This document shows, piece by piece, positions 36,971 through 46,311 of a DNA stretch of 64,000 nt. The stretch is taken from positions 141,081 to 205,080 of the forward strand of contig NZ_CABVLY010000011.1 of the NCBI RefSeq assembly GCF_902498995.1. The letters run 5' to 3'. The position numbers and the translations under genes were made by a program. Origin of the DNA: Burkholderia anthina. GTDB taxonomy: Bacteria; Pseudomonadota; Gammaproteobacteria; Burkholderiales; Burkholderiaceae. Under the pieces are notes generated by a model. It had not been told where the DNA came from, did not search any database, and saw only the letters and a list, made by a program, of their open reading frames with translations. The stretch's first letter is position 1. The number at the start of each line of letters is the position of its first letter.

Positions 36971-38287
36971 TCAGTTGGTCGCGAGACTGCTTTTCAGCAG
37001 GAATTCCAGCAGGTCGTCCGAGGTCGGTTCGCCCCACGTGTCGAGCGCCAGCCACCGAAAGAAGCTGGTCTGCGCCAGCTTGCTGGCCTTCTTCTTCGGC
37101 GACAGCGTGAGATCCTTCGAACCGGCAACCGTCTCGTTGTAACGTTCGATCAGCTTGGTCTGGTCGTCGATCTCCAGCTCGCGGAAATACGCACCGGCTT
37201 CATCGACCTTCGCGGCCAGGTATTTGTCGCGGATCTGTTCCTGCTTGCTCTGCGCGGATTCCCTTGCCGGCGCGGCCGCCTCCGTGCCCTGCCCGTCGGC
37301 CAGCGTATAACCGTGCGTCAGCGCCTTGCGGAAATACGCGGCGACATTGTCGACGGGCGCCGCGTTCTTCTTCGTAGTCCGATTGAGCGTATAGGCGATC
37401 GCCGCCTTGATGCGCTGCACGCCGTACTGCGTGATCAACCGGCGTGCTTCCGAGCGCGGAATGCCGAACTTCGCGACTTCCTCGACCAGCGCTTCGTTCT
37501 TGGCGTCGCCTTCCTCGACCGTATCCGCGCTCGGCTTGCGCGTCACCTTGAACTGAACGGCTTCCACGCTGCGGCCCGACTTGTGTTCAATCAGCTCGAG
37601 CGTATGGTCGGAAACTTCGTTCACCTCCTGAATGCACGGCACCAGGACCTTGCTCTTGAAGAGCTTGTACTCCTTGTACGATTGGGATGCCTTGTCCTGG
37701 CCGAGAATGAGATCGCGAAATTTCGGCAGCGGAATCTTCGCGGTGATGCCGATCCCCTCGTAGCGCACCGTGTTTTCCCACAGCGCGAGCGAATGCGATC
37801 GCCGAAACTCGCGCGCGATCCGCATATCGATCAGCGCGTAGATCTCCGGATTGAGCAGTTCGCTGCGAATCTGGTCGGAGAAGCTGTACTTCAACACCGA
37901 TTGCTCGAGCTCGGCGCCGGCGAGCAGGCCTGACGCCTTCCATACCGTCGAGCGATCCGCAGCGAGATAGTCCCAGTTGACGACGGTACTGATCAGCGAG
38001 TTGACCGTGTCCTTCACGTACTTCGTGTTGTTGCTGTTCAGCCCGCTCTCGTGCGACAACGCCGCAATCGAGATCGAGAAACTGGTCCGCCCCGGCTCGA
38101 ACGCTTCCTGGCGAAGCGCGTTCTTGATCAGCGAGCTGAACATCTTGCGCTGCTGCAAACCGATCTTTCCGGACTTCGGAGCGATATGAATTGCCTGGAC
38201 CGCCTTGCGCAACAGATCGGGAGGCTCGGGCGTCTGAAATAGCGAAACCTGCTTGTCGGAGCCTTTGATTGCGGGCTTGCGCGGCAT
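36971..38287 (-). CDS. Replication initiator protein (Rep_3/RepB type)
   Basis: A 438-residue plasmid-type replication initiator. Two winged-helix domains are likely: first about 30-150 (FSISIAALSHESGLNSNNTKYVKDTVNSLI), second about 160-270 (EFRRSHSLALWENTVRYEGIGITAKIPLPKFRDLI and YKEYKLFKSKVLVPCIQEVNE), both typical of iteron-binding Rep proteins. A longer C-terminal part with charged residues follows. Its upstream side carries the iteron array, the expected layout for autoregulation. It is convergent with parB. Confidence 0.92.
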   Translation of the reverse strand: MPRKPAIKGSDKQVSLFQTPEPPDLLRKAVQAIHIAPKSGKIGLQQRKMFSSLIKNALRQEAFEPGRTSFSISIAALSHESGLNSNNTKYVKDTVNSLISTVVNWDYLAADRSTVWKASGLLAGAELEQSVLKYSFSDQIRSELLNPEIYALIDMRIAREFRRSHSLALWENTVRYEGIGITAKIPLPKFRDLILGQDKASQSYKEYKLFKSKVLVPCIQEVNEVSDHTLELIEHKSGRSVEAVQFKVTRKPSADTVEEGDAKNEALVEEVAKFGIPRSEARRLITQYGVQRIKAAIAYTLNRTTKKNAAPVDNVAAYFRKALTHGYTLADGQGTEAAAPARESAQSKQEQIRDKYLAAKVDEAGAYFRELEIDDQTKLIERYNETVAGSKDLTLSPKKKASKLAQTSFFRWLALDTWGEPTSDDLLEFLLKSSLATN

Positions 38288-38325
38288 CGTGATGTCCGGA
38301 TAAGGTGACCTTGTTGGGGGCTGAC

Positions 38326-38331
38326 TTTATA
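38326..38331 (-). promoter_or_regulatory. Possible -10 element of the initiator gene
   Basis: On the minus strand TATAAA lies 38 bases before the start codon. A weak TTGCTC is about 15 bases upstream. A second, better -35 (TTGACA, 38396-38401 region) lies further up without a good -10. The call is weak; the iterons above it may regulate transcription. Confidence 0.35.
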
Positions 38332-38534
38332 CCTTTTCCCGCTGACGAGCAATGCCTCTTTCTCCAGCGTTACTTGCAATGTCACTTCTAAATGCTTGTC
38401 AATAAAGGGAAAAATTATATTTTCAGGCTGTTGCAGATTCCCATATCCATATACCTTCATGCCAAAACCCTTCCCAAAACCAGCTACCTGTCGGATCCGG
38501 CAGCCAGATCCGGCACGGGATTTGCCGGGCCGAA

Positions 38535-38660
38535 GGTACCCATTCATGGGAAGCAATCGGCCGGAAATGGATCAGCAAACGCGATTCATGGTGCTTTGCA
38601 ACACGGTCCGCTTTCCCTCCCATAACGAGCTACCTTTAGGGCTTCCCATGAATGGGTACC
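38535..38660. repeat. 20-bp inverted repeat at the edge of the iteron array
   Basis: A 20-base segment at 38535-38554 returns as its exact reverse complement at 38641-38660. Each arm contains one iteron (GGTACCCATTCATGGG and inverse). The arms enclose 86 bases with another iteron (38618). Oppositely oriented iterons near a rep promoter often serve autorepression. Confidence 0.8.
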
Positions 38661-39180
38661 TGTGAAGAGGTGTCGGCTTTGCTTTTTGTCTTCGTGCGAG
38701 CCTTCACGACCGAAATCTCTCCCATAAACGGCTACCCTCAGATTTCCCCATAGAGGGTTACCTGTGAATGCCGGCGATACTGTTTATGGGACGGTGCCAC
38801 AGAAGCAGCGCGCGATACCAAGCCAGCAAGCGCCAAACAAGCCCCATATCCAGCTACCTGTGTGTGTCCCCATAACAGGCAACCCCACATAAAACGCTGT
38901 GCCTACATTCATCGGCCGGTACGAAAAAGCCCCCCATAAACCGCTACCCAAACATTTCCCCATAGCATGCTACCTGAAGCACTTTCGGGGCAAAATCCCA
39001 TAACCGTCTACGTGCGCCCCATATCCACAACCCCGATTTCCCACAGCACGGTACCCAATTCCCCAAATCCACAGACCTGAACCCCCAGCCCCTTCCACCT
39101 GTGCTCCCATAAATGGGTACCGAACATCGGTCAAACCCTTACCAGATAAGGCTGTGAGCCGTCTAAAGGTAGTTAAAGTA

Positions 39181-39195
39181 GTAAACGTCGTTTAC
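39181..39195. promoter_or_regulatory. AT-rich palindrome within origin region
   Basis: GTAAACG-T-CGTTTAC, perfect 7-bp arms, in the most AT-rich part of the region (about 39160-39212), between iterons at 39106 and 39237. It is a candidate DNA unwinding element or a binding site for a host factor; the role is inferred from position. Confidence 0.45.
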
Positions 39196-40328
39196 CAAAG
39201 ATGTAAACACACGTGTGCCTGTGCAAAAAAGCAACCCCCATAAACCGCTACCAAACTGACCTGAATGCGGTCAGCGAGCACAGCAATGAGCCTCAAAATG
39301 CTGTGGAGCATCCACCGTTCGACGTTGTCTCAAGCCCGATAAGGCTCTCAGAGGATGTGAGTACCTACTCACAAACCCTCAAACGTAGAAACTTATGGGA
39401 GGAAATCAACGTTTCCCGAATATAGGTACCCAGCTATGGGGCCCAAAATTGGTCGGGGCTGGCGACCCACCTCATCGGAATCGCCGTCGACCAGCACCAT
39501 CGCACTCGACACCTGGATATCACCGGTGCTGTCACAGCAGTCAGAAATCGCTCGAATTTGGCGACGAGCAATTTTTTCGACGCCTGTGCGAGTCATTCCG
39601 CGGATAAGTCTCCGACGGAGATACATCGACGAATCTGTAACCGCGACCTGTGGATCATGCAAAGACGACCGTTGCCGAGGCCGGACGATCTCTCACCAGC
39701 CTCATGACTTTCTACCTTTGGAACCGCGTCGAAATTGCTGTGCTACCGGGGTCGACAGATGAGGATCCATTCACCGGTCGGCGGAAAACCAGACCTTTCA
39801 CCGGTGATCATCCATCGCAATTCCGGCATCGTCCCGAACGTGAGGTTCCAGCCGCCGACGAAGCTCACCGTAATCCGATCGATGACTGGATCCCGAACAT
39901 TCTCACCCTGGAAAGCTGTCGAGTCCTGGAAAGGCTCACCGATAAAGTGACCGGACTGTCTCCACGGATAGTCCGTGCGGGGACACCCTTGATCGAACGG
40001 AAAAGCTGTGAAGAATCCGGACGATGGAGCGCATGTCTGTGCGGTCACACAGGCATAAGACTCGTCGCGACGTGGGCAGTGGATGAAATCGCAGCGGCCG
40101 AATAGGCGAAGGTTCGCACGGCATTCATGCGTGCATGTGAGCAACGAGCGTCGATCGACGTGGTGACGCTGCGCCGGCATGTCTCATCACCAGCGCACGC
40201 CGCGCTCGACGAGCCGCCAGGAAGGGCAGCGAACAGGTAGCCATGCGCGTATCGAGCGGTTACCCGATCGTTCGTGTCGAACTGCATCGCCGTACCAGGA
40301 GTGAACTGGAATTCGGCACAGAGTGATT

Positions 40329-40344
40329 CGTGGTCGTTTATGGG
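40329..40344 (-). repeat. Outlying iteron-like site
   Basis: CCCATAAACGACCACG on the minus strand; the first ten bases match the origin iteron and the end diverges. Confidence 0.4.
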
Positions 40345-40669
40345 AGAGCGCGACACTCGCGTGCCATGGCGCGGGACATTGGTTCACAGGCAAGCGCTTC
40401 CTGTGGTGGGCGCGCTTGTGATGCGACGATCACGCCGGACGAGTCGCGAACGCCATCGTTGAAACAGCGACGACGTGCGAATGCACCGTGCATCGAAATG
40501 GAGCGCGCTCCTATCGACAAGCTGTGTCGTATTGCCGGAGCGATCCGGTTCGCCGGATGGTTACCTTGGATCATGGGCACCGCGCACGTAGTGCCGAACG
40601 ATGCACCGTTGCTACCTTTGTCAGCCGCTGATCGCGGGACCCACAGCGAACCCCTGCGATGCAGTGTTT

Positions 40670-40685
40670 CCCATACACGTCTACC
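40670..40685 (+). repeat. Outlying iteron
   Basis: CCCATACACGTCTACC keeps both conserved ends (CCCATA and CTACC) of the origin iteron, 1.2 kb beyond the main array. Confidence 0.6.
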
Positions 40686-40840
40686 TCGAACTACGGTTAC
40701 GACGCCACTTTTTTCACAACACGGTTATGATGCAAAAGCCCTGATCGTGACCTGATGGCCGGTCGGGGGCAGGGGGCGGTATCTCGACGTGCTTTCAATC
40801 CGTGATCAATCAGAAATCAATCAGAAAAGAGAGTTCAGCG

Positions 40841-41149
40841 ATGCGAATCCAGATCAGAAAACTCACGCTGGCTGCTACGGCAGCAGCTTTCCTCTTCGGC
40901 TCGGCAGCTCCGGTGTTCGCGCAGACCGACGCCAGCGCACCGGCCGCACAGGATGCCAAGGCCGCAAAGCGTGAGGCGCGCAAGGCAGCCCGGGCAAAAC
41001 GCAAAGCCGAACACAAGGCAGCGCGCGCGAAGAACACCGCCGAATTGAAGAAACTCGAAGACGCTGGTTACAAGCCGGCGGCCAACGATCCGAACTATCC
41101 GCAGAATCTGCAGAACGCGGAGAAGAAAGCCGCCGGCGCAAGCCAGTAA
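40841..41149 (+). CDS. DUF4148 secreted small protein
   Basis: A 102-residue protein. The signal peptide (about 1-27) ends AAPVFAQ. A lysine/alanine-rich helical stretch follows, then the DUF4148 motif ELKKLEDAGYKPAANDPNYPQNLQNAEKK. Such proteins are small, periplasmic and common in Burkholderia; their function is unknown. The start at 40841 follows a weak AGAGAG. A second DUF4148 gene lies at 47350. Confidence 0.85.
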   Translation: MRIQIRKLTLAATAAAFLFGSAAPVFAQTDASAPAAQDAKAAKREARKAARAKRKAEHKAARAKNTAELKKLEDAGYKPAANDPNYPQNLQNAEKKAAGASQ

Positions 41150-41389
41150 GCATCACCCGCACGCCAGGCCGCGGCTCGATCCGCGGTCTGGCGCATGTGC
41201 CACGGAAATGCGCTGCGCTTCCGTGAAAAATGCAGGCTGCAAGTCTGCGTCAATTGATTCGTGATCCTATATTTTTGGAGCGTGCGGAAGCTGCGTCAGC
41301 AAGGTCTTCACCATCTGTCCCGCTCGCCGACGCAAATCGGACGCGCTGTCGAAGCGGGGGCCTCCGGATAAGAACGCAGCCCATCCGGT

Positions 41390-42292
41390 TCAGTGCCGCA
41401 CTTCTGTCGCTGCGCTGCCCGTCGCCTTCAGCCAATCCTTGAACGCGCGCACGGCTTCGTCCTCCGCACGTGCGGCCGCCACATAAGTGAAATACCGCCA
41501 CGGCGGCAACGCCGGTTCGCTGAACGGCTGCACGAGCCTGCCTTCGGCAATGTCGTCCGCGACGAGCGCGATCGGCCCCATGGCGACGCCGAGCCCGTCG
41601 AGCGCGCCTTGCAATGTCAGGTAGAAGTGCTCGAGCGTCAGCGAGTGCCGCGGCACGAGGTTCGCATAACCGGCCGCCGCGAGCCATTCGGGCCACATGC
41701 CCGGATAAGTCGCCGCATGCAGCAGCGTGAAGCCGGCGAGATCGGCCGGCGTGCGCAACGGTCGCCCCTCGAGCAGCTTCGGCGCACACACGGGCAACCG
41801 GACTTCGGACAGGAATTCGTCGGCGACATAGCCGTCGATCGTCTGCGGACCGCCGCGGACGATCAGGTCGACCTTGTCGCGCAACTTCTCGATCGGCTCG
41901 TTCGACGTCGACAGCCGCACCTCGATGGCCGGATGGGCGACCTGGAACGACGACAGTTTCGGCACGAGCCATCGCAGCGAAAACGTTGCGGGCGCGCTCA
42001 CGCGCAGCACGCGCTGCTGCGCGTGGCCGAAATGCTGCGCGGTGGCGAGCGCGATCCGGTCGAACGATGCGCCGACTTCGGCGAGATACGCTCGGCCGGC
42101 ATCCGTCAGCTCGACGCGCCGGTTGTGCCGTTCGAAGAGCGGCCGGCCGAGCCATGTCTCGAGCTGCTGCACGTGCCGGCTGATCGCGCCGTGTGTCACG
42201 CACAACTCGTCGGCGGCATGCGTGAAGCTGCCGAGCCGGGCCGCGGCTTCGAACGCGCGCAGCGAATTCAACGGTGGGAGTCGTCGGGCCAT
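41390..42292 (-). CDS. LysR-family regulator, GcvA-like
   Basis: A 300-residue LysR protein. The N-terminus PPLNSLRAFEAAARLGSFTHAADEL with VTHGAISRHVQQLE is characteristic of the GcvA/AmpR subgroup, followed by a ligand domain. It is divergent from purA across 141 bp. It may control purA or an unlinked target; no operator was identified. Confidence 0.92.
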   Translation of the reverse strand: MARRLPPLNSLRAFEAAARLGSFTHAADELCVTHGAISRHVQQLETWLGRPLFERHNRRVELTDAGRAYLAEVGASFDRIALATAQHFGHAQQRVLRVSAPATFSLRWLVPKLSSFQVAHPAIEVRLSTSNEPIEKLRDKVDLIVRGGPQTIDGYVADEFLSEVRLPVCAPKLLEGRPLRTPADLAGFTLLHAATYPGMWPEWLAAAGYANLVPRHSLTLEHFYLTLQGALDGLGVAMGPIALVADDIAEGRLVQPFSEPALPPWRYFTYVAAARAEDEAVRAFKDWLKATGSAATEVRH

Positions 42293-42433
42293 TTCCTCAT
42301 TTCGCGTGAAATTTACTCACGCGAATACTCAGATTTAATCGTTTGATCATGCGATCCAGCTCCGCCAATATGGCACACAAACGGGCGATGCGGCCTGAAT
42401 ACGTGTCTGGATTTCTCACATGGAGCATGGAAC

Positions 42434-43723
42434 ATGGCGAACGTGGTCGTAGTAGGCGCCCAATGGGGTGACGAAGGCAAGGGGCGCGTCGTGGACTGGC
42501 TGGCGGCGCAGGCCGATCTGGTCGCGCGCTACAACGGCGGCCACAACGCGGGCCATACGCTGGTCGTCGGCGGAAAGACGTACAAGTTGGCGCTGCTGCC
42601 GAGCGGCATCGTGCGCGGCAAGCGCGGCGTGATCGGCAACGGCGTGGCGCTCGATCCGGAGGCGCTGCTCGCGGAGATCGCGCGGATGGCCGAGCTCGGG
42701 CTGTCGGTCACGCCGGACAATCTGTCGATCGCCGAAAACGCGACGCTGGTGTTGCCGATCCACCGTGCGATCGACCAGGCGCAGGAGCGTCAACGCCGCG
42801 AGCCGATCGGCACCACGCTGCGCGGGATCGGGCCGGCCTACGAGGACAAGGTCGGGCGCCGCGGGCTGCGCGTCGGCGATCTGGCGGAACCGGGCCGGCT
42901 AGCCGAGAAGCTCGACGTGCTGGTCGATCATCACAACGCGTGGTTTCGCGGGCTGGGGCTCGAGCCATACTCGCGCGACGCGCTGCTCGCGACCCTCGTC
43001 GACGTCGCGCCGAAGATCCTGCCGTTCGTGCGCCCCGTGTGGGCCGACCTCAACGAGGCGACCGACCGCGGCGAGCGCATCCTGTTCGAAGGCTCGCAGG
43101 CCGTGATGCTGGACATCGACTGGGGCACGTATCCGTTCGTGACGTCGTCCGGCACCGTGGCGTCGGCCGCAGCAGCCGGCACGGGCCTCGGCGCGTCCAG
43201 GCTCGGCCACGTGCTGGGCGTGACCAAGGCATATGCGACGCGCGTCGGTGGCGGCCCGTTCCTGACCGAGCTGACCGACGCAACCGGCGAAACGCTGCGC
43301 GCGCGCGGCCAGGAATTCGGCGTCAACACCGGCCGGCCGCGCCGCTGCGGATGGCTCGATGCCGCGCAGTTGCGTCAGGCCGTCCGGATCTCCGGGATCG
43401 ATTCCCTCGCGCTCACCAAGCTCGACGTGCTCGACGGCTTCGACGCAATCGAACTGTGCGTCGGCTACGAACTCGACGGCGCACGCGTCGACCACCTGCC
43501 CGCCAGCCTCGATGCGCAGTCGCGCGCGAAGCCGGTCTACGAACGGTTCGATGGCTGGCGCGGCACCGTGAAAGGCGTGCGCGAACGTGCGGCGTTGCCG
43601 CGTGCCGCGCAGGATTTCATCGCACGCGTCGAGGCGGTGGCGGGCGCGCCTGTATCGATGATCACGACCGGCGCCGAGCGTGACGACACGATCGTCCTGA
43701 GCAATCCTTTCGACCCGGCGTAA
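42434..43723 (+). CDS. purA: Adenylosuccinate synthase
   Basis: A 429-residue enzyme joining IMP and aspartate, with GTP, in AMP synthesis. QWGDEGKGR (P-loop), [45 protein letters not shown] and [11 protein letters not shown] are all intact, so it should be active. Burkholderia normally carries a purA on chromosome 1, so this is probably a second copy. It is unlinked to other purine genes and divergent from a LysR gene. Confidence 0.95.
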   Translation: MANVVVVGAQWGDEGKGRVVDWLAAQADLVARYNGGHNAGHTLVVGGKTYKLALLPSGIVRGKRGVIGNGVALDPEALLAEIARMAELGLSVTPDNLSIAENATLVLPIHRAIDQAQERQRREPIGTTLRGIGPAYEDKVGRRGLRVGDLAEPGRLAEKLDVLVDHHNAWFRGLGLEPYSRDALLATLVDVAPKILPFVRPVWADLNEATDRGERILFEGSQAVMLDIDWGTYPFVTSSGTVASAAAAGTGLGASRLGHVLGVTKAYATRVGGGPFLTELTDATGETLRARGQEFGVNTGRPRRCGWLDAAQLRQAVRISGIDSLALTKLDVLDGFDAIELCVGYELDGARVDHLPASLDAQSRAKPVYERFDGWRGTVKGVRERAALPRAAQDFIARVEAVAGAPVSMITTGAERDDTIVLSNPFDPA

Positions 43724-43964
43724 GCACGAGCAAGCACGACGCGGCCCGCGCAATGCGGACCCGGCAGGCCGTCGCCAGGCGGCCTGCACCCATCCGGTGC
43801 GGTCGCCCTTCGGGCGTGCGCCGTCGCGTGAACGATCGTCCGCCTTCCCCGCACACGGCAAACTGGACACGCCTGCATCGCTGCGGTACTGTTCCGCACA
43901 ATTCGCGCCAGACCGGCCCGTGCCGGGGCGGGTGCCGCTGCGAAGCGATTTCAATCCCGGGGAC

Positions 43965-44912
43965 ATGTCGATGGACACGTTACAGATGATGCGCATTTTC
44001 GTCCGGGTGGCGGAGGAGGGCAGCTTCACGAGCGCGGCCCAGCGCCTGGACATCACCACCGCTTACGCATCGCGTTCGGTCGCCCAACTCGAAACGCATC
44101 TGCGCACGCGTCTGCTCAATCGAAGCACGCGCCGCATCGCGTTGACCGATGCCGGACAGCGCTACCTCGACCGGTGCCAGCGCATCCTCGGCTATATCGA
44201 CGAAGCGGAAGCCGAGGCGGCCGACGCGCAGGCGAAGCCGTCGGGGCGGCTCCATGTCCACGCGACGACGAGCTTCGGCCAGGCATATCTGGTGCCCGCG
44301 GTCGTGCGATACCGGCAGCGCTATCCGTCCGTGGCGGTCGAGCTCACGCTGTCGCAGCACGTGCCCGACATCATCGACGAAGGCTACGACGTGTCGCTGC
44401 AACTGAGCTCGACGGAGTTGCCCGATTCGGGACTGGTATCGCAGCGGCTCGGCGATGTGCACAGCGTACTGTGCGCGTCGCCCGCCTATCTGAAGGAACG
44501 CGGCACGCCGCATACCGTGCGCGATCTCGAAGCGCATGCCTGCCTGCAGATCGTCACGCCCGTGTTTCCGCGCGACCGCTGGCATCTCGACGGCCCCAAC
44601 GGCCGCGAGACGTTCGAACTGCCGCCGCCCGATTTTCAGGTCAACATCGCCGATGCGCTCGGCGGTGCGCTGCGCGCCGGCCTCGGGATCGGCTCGCTGC
44701 CGATGTCGAGCGCGGTTCCGGCGCTGGCAAGTGGCGCGCTCGTGCGCGTGTTGCCCGAGTACCGGCTGCAGAAGCTGACGGTCTATACGCTGTATGCGTC
44801 GCGCCAGTACCTCGACGCGAAGATCCGCACCTTCGTCGATTTCCTGCGCGAATGCGTGCCCGAAATGCTGTCCGCCGACGAGGCGGCGTTGTGCGCGCCC
44901 AGCAGGTCCTGA
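43965..44912 (+). CDS. LysR-family transcriptional regulator
   Basis: A 315-residue protein with N-terminal HTH (LQMMRIFVRVAEEGSFTSAAQRLDITTAYASRSVAQLE) and effector domain. ATG 43965 or 43971 are both possible; upstream extensions are improbable. It stands alone after purA in the same direction with a 241-bp gap. The target is unknown. Confidence 0.9.
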   Translation: MSMDTLQMMRIFVRVAEEGSFTSAAQRLDITTAYASRSVAQLETHLRTRLLNRSTRRIALTDAGQRYLDRCQRILGYIDEAEAEAADAQAKPSGRLHVHATTSFGQAYLVPAVVRYRQRYPSVAVELTLSQHVPDIIDEGYDVSLQLSSTELPDSGLVSQRLGDVHSVLCASPAYLKERGTPHTVRDLEAHACLQIVTPVFPRDRWHLDGPNGRETFELPPPDFQVNIADALGGALRAGLGIGSLPMSSAVPALASGALVRVLPEYRLQKLTVYTLYASRQYLDAKIRTFVDFLRECVPEMLSADEAALCAPSRS

Positions 44913-45237
44913 GCGAACGGTAACGACGCATGCCGCGCCTGATGATGCGGCGCGTCGTGTTGTCGATGCATGAACCGATTGTCGCTCGCTCCAGATGGTT
45001 CGCATAACGAAGTAATGAATACGGAAGATGCGATCACGCCGATCGGCCGTGTCGTCAGCCGCGCGCCTTTATGAAAACCCCTGCTTTCGATATCGGACAT
45101 CGTTGGTTCGGTGCGAAGCGTCGACCCCCTAGAATCGATTCGGCTCGCGCGAGCGGTTCGACACGCCGGTATCGATGTCGCGAACCGCAAGCGCGCAACG
45201 CGTTCCTCCGCTTCCTTCCGATCGAACACAGGACACC
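44913..45237. other. Intergenic stretch, no gene seen
   Basis: 325 bases between the LysR gene and the binding-protein gene. It probably holds the latter's promoter; no clear -35/-10 pair stands out. Confidence 0.5.
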
Positions 45238-46209
45238 ATGGCAGACCGACTTTCCAGATCCCGCCGCCGGCTCATCCAGGCCGGCCTGGCGATCGCCGCG
45301 GGCGCTGCCGCCCAGCCGCGCTTCGCGTTTGCCGATGCGGCCGGCACGCGCACGTTGCGCATCGGCTACCAGAAGGGGCCGCTGAGCCTGTTGAAGGCGA
45401 GGGGCTCGCTGCAGGGCAAGCTCGCCACGCTGGGCGTCAACGTCACGTGGACCGAATTCCCGTCGGGGCCGCCCCAACTCGAAGCGCTGAACGCGGGGTC
45501 GATCGACTTCGGCGATGTCGGCGAGGCGCCGCCGATCTTCGCGCTCGCGGCGGGCGCACCGCTCGTCTATTACGCGCAGACGCCGGCGGGCCCCGCGGCC
45601 GAGGCCGTGGTCGTTGCCAAGGATTCGCCGGTGAAGACCTTCGCGGATCTGCGCGGCAAGCGCATCGCGCTCGTGAAGGGATCGAACACGCACTTCCTGC
45701 TGGTCAGGTTGCTGCAGGCGGCGAAGCTTCGTTATGCGGATGTCACGCCGGTCTGGCTGTCGCCGTCCGACGCGCGTGCCGCGTTCGAAAGCCGCTCGGT
45801 CGACGCGTGGATCATCTGGGATCCGTTTCTCGCGGTCGTCCAGCAGACGTTGGGTGCGCGCATCGTCGTGGACGGCTCGGGGCTCGTCGAGAACCGCAGC
45901 TACTACTTCGCGTCGCGTACGTATGCGCAGCGCAATGCCGACGTGCTTGACGTGGCCGTGTCCGAGTTGACGGCGGCCCAGCGATGGCTCGACGCGCATC
46001 GCGCGCAGGGCGCGGCCGAGTTCTCGAAACTATGGGGCATTCCTGAGCCGGCGGTGGCGCTTGCATTCAGCCGCGCGCGCTTCGGCGTCGAACCCGTGAC
46101 GCGCGACACGCTTGCGTATCAGCAGCGCATCGCGGACGTGTTCTACCAGGCGGGAATTTTGCCGAAGCGGGTCGACGTGAGCCAGGCAGCGCCGCCTACG
46201 CTCGCGTGA
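45238..46209 (+). CDS. ABC transporter substrate-binding protein, aliphatic sulfonate (SsuA) type
   Basis: A 323-residue periplasmic binding protein. The signal has a twin arginine-like SRRRLIQAGLAIAAG and cleavage around residue 33. The mature part has LRIGYQKG, WTEFPSGPPQLEALNAGSIDFGDVGEAPPIF and AWIIWDPFL, the NMT1/SsuA pattern for sulfonates, nitrate or taurine. No permease or ATPase gene follows, so it must work with components encoded elsewhere. Confidence 0.88.
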   Translation: MADRLSRSRRRLIQAGLAIAAGAAAQPRFAFADAAGTRTLRIGYQKGPLSLLKARGSLQGKLATLGVNVTWTEFPSGPPQLEALNAGSIDFGDVGEAPPIFALAAGAPLVYYAQTPAGPAAEAVVVAKDSPVKTFADLRGKRIALVKGSNTHFLLVRLLQAAKLRYADVTPVWLSPSDARAAFESRSVDAWIIWDPFLAVVQQTLGARIVVDGSGLVENRSYYFASRTYAQRNADVLDVAVSELTAAQRWLDAHRAQGAAEFSKLWGIPEPAVALAFSRARFGVEPVTRDTLAYQQRIADVFYQAGILPKRVDVSQAAPPTLA

Positions 46210-46231
46210 CGAATCCTTTCCGGTAAACGAC

Positions 46232-46262
46232 AACGCCACGGACGTCGATCCGTGGCGTTTTG
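46232..46262 (+). terminator. Intrinsic terminator after the sulfonate-binding protein gene
   Basis: An 11-bp perfect stem (AACGCCACGGA with TCCGTGGCGTT, 6-base loop) is followed by TTTTG, 23 bases after the stop codon. The convergent hydrolase gene may use it too. Confidence 0.85.
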
Positions 46263-46311
46263 CTTGATGCGCCCCACTGCACGGAAGTCGTGTGCAGCGA
46301 AGAACACCGCA

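Larger units (their letters stand above)
38535..39440. repeat. Iteron array of the replication origin
   Basis: About 15 copies of a 16-bp element near CCCATAAACGGCTACC, conserved at the ends (CCCATA...TACC) and variable in the middle. Plus-strand copies start at 38618, 38645, 38721, 38747, 38843, 38869, 38933, 38959, 38997, 39018, 39040, 39106 and 39237. Minus-strand copies lie at 38535-38550, 38775-38790 and 39425-39440. Three pairs (38721/38747, 38843/38869, 38933/38959) are exactly 26 bp apart. DnaA-box-like ATATCCACA (39021) and AATCCACA (39066) occur inside. The array lies directly upstream of the initiator gene and is almost certainly the origin. Confidence 0.9.
39441..40840. other. Non-coding stretch beside the origin, no convincing gene
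   Basis: 1.4 kb without a frame showing any family motif. The longest open frame (39650-40105) is unremarkable in composition and has no ribosome binding site. Two outlying iteron-like sites occur: 40329-40344 (minus strand, CCCATAAACGACCACG) and 40670-40685 (CCCATACACGTCTACC). The motif TCACCGGT recurs several times around 39515-39810. Confidence 0.55.

Noticed and set aside
38535..39440. CRISPR array
   Set aside because: Repeats are 16 bp, imperfect, in both orientations and unevenly spaced, beside a Rep gene: iterons.
39650..40105. Open frame of 151 codons beside the origin
   Set aside because: No ribosome binding site, no family motif, competing frame on the other strand of similar length.
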